DNA of 5,538 bases from Chlamydiota bacterium. GTDB taxonomy: Bacteria; Chlamydiota; Chlamydiia; Chlamydiales; Rhabdochlamydiaceae. The stretch lies in the NCBI GenBank assembly GCA_027348355.1, contig DAIEPN010000203.1, positions 1-5,538 on the forward strand, in the 5' to 3' direction. Positions 1-5,538 of the stretch are shown here, in pieces; the first letter of the stretch is position 1, and every line of letters begins with the position of its first letter. The notes under the pieces are model-generated. The model searched no databases and was not told the DNA's origin. It saw only the letters and a program-made list of their open reading frames with translations. The translations under genes were made by a program, and so were the position numbers.

Positions 1-1647
1 AAAAACGTATTCCAGTTCTTCGAACGCTTTATAGACGTAAAGCAAACCTTTGTCTATCAAGTAGGAAACAAAATCGCTATTGTGTCTTTGAAAGAGGAAA
101 TCGATAAGCTTTTATCTCTATATAACTTGGTGTGGGAAGGACAAAAAGGAAAAGTTTCTAAGGTAGTGACATTGAGCAAAATTGGCGTTCAAGAAATGCA
201 GCGCATTGTTCATGCTTTTTTTGGGGATATAGCTGAAAAAGCGAGAAGTCCTTTTTCAAAAATTGAACCGGATAAGCTTATTACTTTTCCACTCGGCTCT
301 GGCAACACCATGGTTTTAATAGGCCAGCAAGACGTAGTCGATCGCGCTGAAAAGCTTGTAAAAGATACAGAAGAACAATTGCAAGATCCTTGCGAGATGG
401 CTGTTTTCTTTTATTCATGCCGCCATAGCGATCCGACCGATCTTGCCAAAGTGCTTGAAAAAGTCTACGCTTCCCTAGTCAACATGACGCCCGACAATGG
501 GAAAGAAAACTATGATGTCTCTTTTTCCGCTCAAGGCTTTCAAGGCAAGATGCCGGATGGTTACCCGCCTCAAGTACCACCCCTTACGATTGCTCCGACT
601 CCATTAAATAGCGGTGTTACTTCTCATTTAGAGGTAGAAAAAGGCTACGATCATTTCATTCCCGATCCGAAGACGGGTACACTTTTGATGGTGATCCGTA
701 GAGATGCCTTTCTTAAAATTAAAGAACTTCTGCGAAAGCTTGATATCCCCAAAAAGATGGTATTGATAGAAGTTCTTCTTTTTGAGAAAAAATTGCGAAA
801 TCAAAATGATATGGGGATGAATTTACTAAAAATTGGGTCTCACAAAAATCAAGTACAATTTGACGGCTTATTTGCTCCAAGTGGAAAAGGTGTTCTGCAA
901 TTTCTCTTGCGCCATAGTAAAACAAAGCATTTTCCTGCTTTTGATCTAACTTATAGTTTTTTGATGACACAAGAAGACATTCAACTCCACGCTTCTCCTT
1001 CTGTCACAACTGTAAATCAAACTCCTGCTACAATTGCGATTCAGGAAGAGATTTCGATTAACAATGGGGCCGCGCCTGTAAATGCAAGCTCTGGTACGAT
1101 TGTTTTTGAGAATTCTTATACCAGAGCGAATTACGGTATACTTATCAAATGTACCCCGACAATCCATAGCCCAGCTGATTGGGATGAAGCCGATGAAAAT
1201 AGCGGTTTTGTTACTCTGCAGACAGATATTACCTTTGATACAACCCATGGTGCCAAAGAAAAGAATGATCGCCCGCAAATTGAGAGAAGGCATATCGAAA
1301 ATGAGGTGAGAGTTGCTGATGGGCAAACGGTCATTATTGGAGGATTAAGAAGGAAATCGATCGATGATAGAACGGATAAAATTCCATTCCTGGGTGAAAT
1401 TCCAGGGCTTGGCAAATTGTTTGGCACTTCGAATTTAAAAGATAGTAATACCGAGATGTTTTTCTTTATCACTCCAACCATTATTTTGGATCCAAAAGAT
1501 CAGATGGAAAGATTGCGAAATGAAGAGCTCAAAAAAAGACCTGGAGACATTCCGGAATTTTTAGAGCAGCTTATCTATGCGAGAAACAAAGAAAAAAATA
1601 AGTTATTCAATCAAAGCATTAAAACTATCATGGCTCAAAATGATTGA
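1..1647 (+). CDS. gspD: Type II secretion secretin GspD, 5'-truncated by the window edge
   Basis: This is the outer-membrane channel of the T2SS, which oligomerises into a gated ring through which folded substrates leave. The frame is open from base 1 (548 residues visible). The GTG at 82 lies inside a continuing N-domain strand (NKIAIVSLKEE), so it is not the start. In visible numbering, residues 1-45 are the tail of one N-domain and about 53-127 form a second. About 131-248 form a third, split by a proline-rich loop near 167-210. The secretin barrel domain follows from about 250 to 497. Residues 441-474 (bases 1321-1422) fit the secretin family signature: GQTVIIGGL, eleven residues, then IPFLGEIPGLGKLF. 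FFITPTIIL closes the barrel, followed by a charged tail of about 50 residues. The signal peptide and first N-domain lie outside the window. The stop overlaps the gspE start. Family assignment is very secure; the choice of GspD over PilQ or a type III secretin rests on the neighbours. Confidence 0.95.
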   Translation, partial: KNVFQFFERFIDVKQTFVYQVGNKIAIVSLKEEIDKLLSLYNLVWEGQKGKVSKVVTLSKIGVQEMQRIVHAFFGDIAEKARSPFSKIEPDKLITFPLGSGNTMVLIGQQDVVDRAEKLVKDTEEQLQDPCEMAVFFYSCRHSDPTDLAKVLEKVYASLVNMTPDNGKENYDVSFSAQGFQGKMPDGYPPQVPPLTIAPTPLNSGVTSHLEVEKGYDHFIPDPKTGTLLMVIRRDAFLKIKELLRKLDIPKKMVLIEVLLFEKKLRNQNDMGMNLLKIGSHKNQVQFDGLFAPSGKGVLQFLLRHSKTKHFPAFDLTYSFLMTQEDIQLHASPSVTTVNQTPATIAIQEEISINNGAAPVNASSGTIVFENSYTRANYGILIKCTPTIHSPADWDEADENSGFVTLQTDITFDTTHGAKEKNDRPQIERRHIENEVRVADGQTVIIGGLRRKSIDDRTDKIPFLGEIPGLGKLFGTSNLKDSNTEMFFFITPTIILDPKDQMERLRNEELKKRPGDIPEFLEQLIYARNKEKNKLFNQSIKTIMAQND

Positions 1648-3226
1648 AAAAAACGAACTCTTTCCGCAAGAGGGTTTGGAGCAGGTTGCTGCGCAATTTG
1701 GAATTTCGGTTCGAAAAGATCTGCTCTCTTGTCTATTTGTGAAAGAAAAGATTCACCTTATTCCCTATGGCTTTGCTAAGTATCGCTTTGTTCTGCCTCT
1801 CGAAGAGAGAGAGGGGAAGATTGTTATAGCTTTGGCAAATCCCTTAGATCTATATAGCTGCGAAGAGCTTAGATCTCTACTTCAGAAAGATATTATCGAA
1901 GTGCTTGCTTCAAAAGAGGATCTCGAAGATGCAATCGAGAGATGCTATCATCAAAAAGAAAATGAAGCTTCCGAGGTAATTGCAAGCTTTCATACAGAGA
2001 ATGATTTTCTACAGGACAAGGGTGATGGAGAAGGCTACGATCTTCTCGAACAGACGATGTCATCCCCTGTCATAAAAATGCTTAATGTTATGCTGCAAGA
2101 AGCCATTCAACAAGGTGCTTCCGACATTCATTTTGAACCTTTAGAGTCAGGGCTTAGCGTTCGCTATCGTATCGATGGCGTTTTACAAAAAAGACATGCT
2201 CCTTCCAAAGAATTCCAAGCGCAGATCCTCACTCGCATTAAAGTTATGGCAAGGCTTGATATTGCTGAACATCGTCTTCCTCAAGATGGAAGGATTAAGC
2301 TGCATATTGGAGGCAGGCAGATAGATTTTCGTGTAAGTACTGTCCCTGTTGTCTTTGGAGAGCGGATTGTAATGAGGATTTTAGATAAAAGCAATGTGAT
2401 GCTAGGACTGAATAAGCTAGGCATGCGCAATGAGGTTTTTACGCAGTTTAAAAAACAGATACAGCATAAAGAAGGAATCGTTCTTGTAACGGGCCCGACC
2501 GGAAGTGGAAAGACGACAACATTATATAGCGCCCTTGCTGAAATTAGTACTTCAGAAATGAATATCATGACGATTGAAGACCCTGTCGAATACAAGATCC
2601 AGGGAATTGCTCAAATGGGTGTAAACCCAAAGATCGATTTGCATTTCTCTACAGGACTTAGACATATTTTGCGACAAGATCCAGACATTATCATGATTGG
2701 GGAGATTAGAGACAAGGAAACTGCAGAAATTGCAATTCAAGCTTCTTTAACGGGACACCTAGTTTTAAGCACACTTCATACGAATGATGCTCCTTCAGCG
2801 CTTACAAGGCTTGTTGATATGGGAATAGAACCTTATCTTCTAGCCTCTTCAGTGATCGGTGTACTTGCGCAACGCCTTGTTCGAACGATTTGTCCATTTT
2901 GTAAAGATGGCTATACTCCATCAAAAGAAGAGCTTGAAGAATTGGAGATTTATGGTGAAAGTCCGGAAGATCTTACTTTCTATCACGGTAAAGGATGCGC
3001 AAATTGTTATGAAACAGGATATAAAGGCCGTCATGGGATTTACGAGCTTATGCCAGTTGGGGCTGCGATAAAAAATCAAATTATGAGAAGTGGTGATAGT
3101 GGAGAGCTCCAAAGGGTTGCAAAAAATAAGGGTATGCTTTCACTTCGTCAAGAAGGTGCATTTCTTGTGAAGCTTGGACTTACTACCAGTGCCGAGGTAT
3201 TAAGAGTAAGTAGGGGTTGTGAATAG
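1640..3226 (+). CDS. gspE: Type II secretion ATPase GspE
   Basis: This is the cytoplasmic hexameric ATPase that powers pseudopilus assembly through GspF. With the ATG at 1640 it has 528 residues, normal for the family. An N-terminal T2SSE_N-like domain spans about 35-105 (IPYGFAKYRFVLPL, IVIALANPLD). The N2 domain has ASDIHFEP at 160-167 and RLPQDGRI at 212-219. The motor domain has Walker A GPTGSGKTT at 285-293 (K291), an Asp box with E313-D314, Walker B DPDIIMIGEIRD around 347-358 (E355), and a His box with H373 and H380. A four-cysteine zinc site is intact (C418, C421, C453, C456). All catalytic elements are present, so it should be active. An in-frame ATG at 1577 would add 21 basic residues but overlap gspD by 71 nt. 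I prefer 1640, where ATGATTGA overlaps the gspD stop and suggests translational coupling; neither start has a strong ribosome binding site. The four-cysteine site and neighbours favour GspE over the retraction ATPase PilT. Its usual membrane partner GspL is not in the window. Confidence 0.96.
   Translation: MIEKNELFPQEGLEQVAAQFGISVRKDLLSCLFVKEKIHLIPYGFAKYRFVLPLEEREGKIVIALANPLDLYSCEELRSLLQKDIIEVLASKEDLEDAIERCYHQKENEASEVIASFHTENDFLQDKGDGEGYDLLEQTMSSPVIKMLNVMLQEAIQQGASDIHFEPLESGLSVRYRIDGVLQKRHAPSKEFQAQILTRIKVMARLDIAEHRLPQDGRIKLHIGGRQIDFRVSTVPVVFGERIVMRILDKSNVMLGLNKLGMRNEVFTQFKKQIQHKEGIVLVTGPTGSGKTTTLYSALAEISTSEMNIMTIEDPVEYKIQGIAQMGVNPKIDLHFSTGLRHILRQDPDIIMIGEIRDKETAEIAIQASLTGHLVLSTLHTNDAPSALTRLVDMGIEPYLLASSVIGVLAQRLVRTICPFCKDGYTPSKEELEELEIYGESPEDLTFYHGKGCANCYETGYKGRHGIYELMPVGAAIKNQIMRSGDSGELQRVAKNKGMLSLRQEGAFLVKLGLTTSAEVLRVSRGCE
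3212..3217 (+). promoter_or_regulatory. Ribosome binding site deciding the gspF start
   Basis: AGGGGT inside the end of gspE sits 10 nt before the ATG at 3228 but only 1 nt before the in-frame GTG at 3219. The spacing favours the ATG as the true start of gspF. Confidence 0.5.
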
Positions 3227-3227
3227 C

Positions 3228-4415
3228 ATGGCTGTTTTTCGATATAGTGGTTTTCTAGAAAACGGAAAGAAAATTTCAGGAATTATAGATGCAGACTCCC
3301 ATGACCTAGCTAAAGAGCGTCTTCGTAAAGGGCAGATGTTTATTACTGACCTTGTGCAGCTAACAGAAAAGGAGAGAAAGGGAGTTTTAAAAAGAGATGT
3401 GCTCTTGTCTTTTACGAGAGATCTTTCCCAACTTCTTAAAGCTGGACTTCCCCTCTATGAAAGTCTTCTTACAATTGAAGAAAAGTATCAAAGAACAAAC
3501 TCTCATGCCATTTTCTTAGACTTGTGCGACTGTTTGAAAAATGGCCTTTCTCTTTCTTCAGCTTTAAAAAAATATCCAGAAAGCTTTGATGAAATCTATA
3601 TCTCCCTTGTCCATGCAGGAGAGCAAACAGGCTCTCTTCATATTATTTATGAGCAACTCACGATCTTGATTACCAAAGCACAAAAGCTTCGTAAACAGCT
3701 TGTCTCAGCGCTTATCTACCCTGCTTTTTTAGGGTCTTTTTGTTTAGTAGTAGTATTTGCTCTTATGTTTTTTGTAGTGCCTTCTATGAAAGATCTATTC
3801 GAAGGTAGGCAGGTCCATGCTTTGACACAAGCTGTGCTTTCTCTTAGCTCCTTCCTGATCTCAAATAGCTATACGCTTCTTTTTTCCACCCTACTTTTAC
3901 TTACAAGTGCCTGGTTGGGACTGCGTCAAAAGGCAGTCAAGATCTACATGCAAAAAATAATTTTTAGCATTTCACTTTTTAGAAAAGTGGCTCTTCGGAT
4001 CTCGTTTGTTCGATTTTGTCGGACCCTATCCATTCTATTATGGGGAGGAATCCCTATGATTAAAGCCTTGCAACTTTCTAAAAAAGTGATAAAATATCAA
4101 GCGTTAAAAAATGTGATCACGCAAGCAGAAAAATATCTTGAAGAAGGAAAGTCGCTTAGTACTCTTTTCAAGAGTTCTCCTTTAGTACCTAGTATGGTTT
4201 CTAGAATGGTGGCGACTGCAGAAGAAACAGGAAGTATGCCAGGGATGCTACAGAGTATTGCCGAGATTTATGAAGATGAGCTGGAAAAGGATATTCAGCA
4301 ATTTACTACCCTTTTGCAGCCCTGCCTACTCCTTCTTTTGGGGGTTATAGTAGGTATGGTACTTCTGTCGATTCTTTTGCCACTAACTGATGTAAGTTCT
4401 TTTCTCTCAACATGA
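3228..4415 (+). CDS. gspF: Type II secretion inner-membrane platform protein GspF
   Basis: This polytopic inner-membrane protein is the assembly platform that couples GspE to pseudopilin polymerisation. It has 395 residues, close to the family norm of about 400. The start MAVFRYSGFLENGKKISG is typical, since GspF proteins begin with a short FxYxG/A strand followed by a gly-lys turn. There are two T2SSF repeats, at about 58-183 and 260-388. Each carries the family's acidic helix-turn motif: HAGEQTGSL at 129-137 in the first and ATAEETGSM at 329-337 in the second. Three hydrophobic segments are visible at about 166-186, 214-232 and 363-387, the usual topology. ALIYPAFL at 161-168 is a conserved family segment. 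The gene begins one base after the gspE stop; a GTG at 3219 would add three residues but lies too close to the ribosome binding site. Its TGA is overlapped by an ATG (ATGA at 4412-4415). PilC of type IV pili is related, but the operon context indicates T2SS. Confidence 0.95.
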   Translation: MAVFRYSGFLENGKKISGIIDADSHDLAKERLRKGQMFITDLVQLTEKERKGVLKRDVLLSFTRDLSQLLKAGLPLYESLLTIEEKYQRTNSHAIFLDLCDCLKNGLSLSSALKKYPESFDEIYISLVHAGEQTGSLHIIYEQLTILITKAQKLRKQLVSALIYPAFLGSFCLVVVFALMFFVVPSMKDLFEGRQVHALTQAVLSLSSFLISNSYTLLFSTLLLLTSAWLGLRQKAVKIYMQKIIFSISLFRKVALRISFVRFCRTLSILLWGGIPMIKALQLSKKVIKYQALKNVITQAEKYLEEGKSLSTLFKSSPLVPSMVSRMVATAEETGSMPGMLQSIAEIYEDELEKDIQQFTTLLQPCLLLLLGVIVGMVLLSILLPLTDVSSFLST

Positions 4416-4527
4416 TTGCTAGAACAAGAGAATTTATGGAAAAAAGATCTCGAGAAAAACACTTTTACTTGTTTTATTAGTAGATCTATTCCTTATACTC
4501 TTATTGCTGGATCGGATTCCGTTTTAG
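4412..4527 (+). pseudogene. Possible broken or frameshifted small membrane-protein gene
   Basis: An ATG at 4412 overlaps the gspF stop as ATGA, the classic arrangement for translational coupling. It opens a basic 22-residue frame (MIARTREFMEKRSREK, then six more residues) that stops at 4478-4480. If the frame slips by -1 at the five-A run at 4455-4459, the product instead continues into a very hydrophobic stretch (TLLLVLLVDLFLILLLL) and ends DRIPF at 4525-4527. That would make a roughly 38-residue protein with a basic N-terminus and one membrane helix. No recognised family. T-rich DNA yields leucine-rich frames by chance, so this is speculative. It could be a decayed gene, a sequencing error or coincidence. 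Confidence 0.2.
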
Positions 4528-4542
4528 AAAAAACTTTCCTTT

Positions 4543-4570
4543 TTGAGTGATTTATAAAATTAGCTGTAAT
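4543..4570 (+). promoter_or_regulatory. Weak sigma-70-like promoter candidate before the GspG-like gene
   Basis: TTGAGT (4543-4548) and TGTAAT (4565-4570) are separated by 16 nt and resemble -35 and -10 boxes. Transcription would then begin around 4577, after the ribosome binding site, which argues against it serving this gene. An alternative -10, TATAAA at 4553-4558, is better placed but has no good -35. Either could be chance in AT-rich DNA. Confidence 0.18.
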
Positions 4571-4576
4571 AAGAGG
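4571..4576 (+). promoter_or_regulatory. Strong ribosome binding site of the GspG-like gene
   Basis: AAGAGG lies 6 nt before the ATG at 4583, an ideal spacing. It fixes the start there rather than at the upstream in-frame GTG at 4547. It is the best ribosome binding site in the window, consistent with high demand for a major pseudopilin. Confidence 0.75.
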
Positions 4577-4582
4577 ATAAAT

Positions 4583-5008
4583 ATGAAAAAAAAGATTCAG
4601 TTTAGAAAGAAACTTCCCCTTACTCTCCTAGAGATTATGATTGTCATTTTTCTGATCGGTTTGATCAGTAGTGTGATAGGGTTTAATATGAAAGGTTCTC
4701 TTGATAAAGGCAAAGTTTTTAAGACTGAAAAAGGAATTGCGCAAATTAAAGAAATTTTGCTTTTAGAGATTGCTCAAGATAGGCTTGCCCTAAGAGATAT
4801 CACTTCTGCTGATCCGGTTGAGAATAAGAAAAATGCAAAAAAATGTCTTGAAGGTTCTGGAATGATAAAGGAAGTCGAGAAAACCTTTAAAGATGGCTGG
4901 GGTGATGAATATGAGATTGTGCCCTCTGAAGAAGACTTTGAAATTGTTTCTGAAAAATTGAAAGCCTACGAAGCTAAAAATAAGAAAGTAAAAAAAGATG
5001 AGGGCTAA
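4583..5008 (+). CDS. gspG: GspG-like major pseudopilin of the T2SS
   Basis: This is a 141-residue type IV-pilin-like protein, probably the main subunit of the periplasmic pseudopilus. A lysine-rich leader (residues 1-12) is followed by LTLLE at 13-17 with the conserved Glu at +5 (E17). A hydrophobic helix follows at about 18-34. The position before the cleavage site is proline (P12), not the usual glycine. FKDGWGDEYEI at 102-112 resembles the DPWGxxY motif of GspG, which is the main reason for choosing G over other pseudopilins. The usual Gly/Asp-rich calcium loop after that motif is absent; the protein ends in a lysine- and glutamate-rich tail (about 124-141). The start at 4583 is fixed by the AAGAGG ribosome binding site; an upstream GTG at 4547 would add 12 residues that fit no leader. 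It follows gspF, as in other T2SS operons, and overlaps the next pseudopilin gene by 11 nt. Pseudopilin identity is secure and the G subtype is likely. Confidence 0.85.
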   Translation: MKKKIQFRKKLPLTLLEIMIVIFLIGLISSVIGFNMKGSLDKGKVFKTEKGIAQIKEILLLEIAQDRLALRDITSADPVENKKNAKKCLEGSGMIKEVEKTFKDGWGDEYEIVPSEEDFEIVSEKLKAYEAKNKKVKKDEG

Positions 5009-5516
5009 AAAGAAGCCGTTTACCCTTCTTGAGGTGATGGTATCTCTTGTTATCTTGAGCCTGATTACAGGGACCTGCCTATGGAAAGGGAGTCAATTTC
5101 TATCCCATCACCGTTTTACAAGCGACTCGCAAAAGCTATCTAGGCAGATAGAGGAATTGCAGGCATATGCATTATGCTATTGCGCCTCCATTGATTTAGA
5201 ATTGTTTTATGATAAAGGCATCCTTTCCTATGTAAGTTCTTCAGATGAGCCCTTGGATGCGGTAAAAAAAGCTAAAGGCTCCTTGCCTGGCATTACTTTT
5301 TTTATGGTAAATGACCTTCCTGGGGACAAAGCAACCATTCATTTTCATCCTAAAATGGGGATTACATACCCCGAATCTATTAGTTTCCATTTGAGCAAAT
5401 CATCTAGTAATAATGATTCTTCTTATTATATAGATTTAGTAAGAGGAATTCCTTTTAATTTGCTTTCTAAAAATCCTGATAAAATAAATCGAAACGCTCT
5501 TAAGAAACCAGAATAA
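4998..5516 (+). CDS. GspH-like minor pseudopilin (type IV-pilin-like protein)
   Basis: This 172-residue protein has a short basic leader (MRAKKKP) followed by FTLLE at 8-12, with Glu at +5 (E12), and a hydrophobic helix at about 13-29. These are the hallmarks of a prepilin. As in the preceding gene, residue -1 is proline (P7). The remainder has a helix (about 42-62) and a likely beta-rich periplasmic domain. It includes FHPKMGITYPESISFHL at 116-132, reminiscent of the F-x-P-x-G strand region of GspH proteins. Two cysteines (C60, C62) sit in the helix. The start lies within the end of the preceding gene with no clear ribosome binding site, so translation is probably coupled. The leader itself supports this ATG. 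By position it could be GspH, but GspI or GspJ cannot be excluded from sequence reading alone. In Chlamydia the corresponding gene is, as I recall, annotated hypothetical. Confidence 0.75.
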   Translation: MRAKKKPFTLLEVMVSLVILSLITGTCLWKGSQFLSHHRFTSDSQKLSRQIEELQAYALCYCASIDLELFYDKGILSYVSSSDEPLDAVKKAKGSLPGITFFMVNDLPGDKATIHFHPKMGITYPESISFHLSKSSSNNDSSYYIDLVRGIPFNLLSKNPDKINRNALKKPE

Positions 5517-5520
5517 TTTA

Positions 5521-5536
5521 AAAATATTAATATTTT
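5521..5536 (+). repeat. Perfect AT-only 16-bp palindrome after the GspH-like gene
   Basis: AAAATATTAATATTTT is its own reverse complement and begins 4 nt after the last stop codon. With no GC pairs and no loop it would make a poor terminator. It could be a protein-binding site, part of a promoter for the next gene, or chance in AT-rich DNA. The window ends 2 nt later. Confidence 0.5.
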
Positions 5537-5538
5537 AA

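Larger units (their letters stand above)
4416..4582 (+). other. Gap between gspF and the GspG-like gene
   Basis: This 167-nt stretch is the only sizeable non-coding interval in an operon where other junctions overlap or nearly touch. It is AT-rich. I see no GC-rich hairpin with a T-run, so no intrinsic terminator is evident. It holds two AGATCT palindromes (4445-4450 and 4482-4487), a weak promoter-like pair near 4543-4570, and the ribosome binding site for the next gene. A possible decayed small reading frame in its first 110 nt is listed separately. Confidence 0.8.

Noticed and set aside
82..1647. Treating the GTG at 82 as the start of gspD
   Set aside because: The frame is open to base 1 and the residues before it complete an N-domain strand, so the gene is simply cut by the window edge.
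719..3112. Minus-strand open frames of 62 to 126 codons inside gspD and gspE, and short plus-strand frames at 1082-1309 and 2859-3071
   Set aside because: They lie entirely within strongly supported genes, show no recognisable domains, and look like shadows of those genes.
4445..4487. Two AGATCT palindromes that could pair as a terminator stem or operator
   Set aside because: The match is only 6 bp with a 31-nt loop and no T-run, and flanking bases do not extend the pairing.
4416..4550. The gspF frame stays open for 44 codons past its TGA, raising read-through or UGA recoding
   Set aside because: GspF proteins end just after the third membrane segment, as here, and the downstream translation has no family resemblance. 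TGA also ends gspD normally.
4547..4582. GTG at 4547 as an upstream start for the GspG-like gene
   Set aside because: It would place the AAGAGG ribosome binding site inside the coding region and add residues that do not fit a prepilin leader.

Overview
The window holds a contiguous, plus-strand type II secretion system (T2SS) operon: the 3' part of the outer-membrane secretin gene gspD, the complete ATPase gene gspE, the complete inner-membrane platform gene gspF, and two genes for small type IV-pilin-like proteins, one GspG-like and one GspH-like. Every strong open frame is on the plus strand. Open frames on the minus strand are shadows of these genes. I see no RNA gene, mobile element or CRISPR array.

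Organism: the DNA is AT-rich, and the proteins are clear but divergent T2SS members. The order secretin, ATPase, platform, then two short pseudopilins with lysine-rich leaders matches what I recall for Chlamydia (the CT572 to CT568 neighbourhood). I infer a member of the Chlamydiota, possibly an environmental, amoeba-associated lineage, with moderate confidence. No taxonomic marker gene is present to prove it.

Layout: gspD runs in from the left edge and ends at 1647. gspE starts inside it (8-nt overlap) and ends at 3226. gspF starts one base later at 3228 and ends at 4415. A 167-nt gap (4416-4582) is the only real non-coding stretch. The GspG-like gene (4583-5008) has a strong ribosome binding site and overlaps the GspH-like gene (4998-5516) by 11 nt. 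The window ends in a short AT-only palindrome.

How it would work: GspD forms the outer-membrane channel. GspE hydrolyses ATP in the cytoplasm and drives GspF in the inner membrane. GspF assembles the pseudopilins into a short periplasmic filament that pushes substrates through the secretin. The tight overlaps suggest one transcript with translational coupling. The gap before gspG could allow separate control of the pseudopilins.

Points worth a second look are proline at the -1 position of the prepilin cleavage site in both pseudopilins, a GspG-like protein lacking the usual calcium-loop tail, and a possible broken or frameshifted small membrane-protein gene starting on the gspF stop codon.
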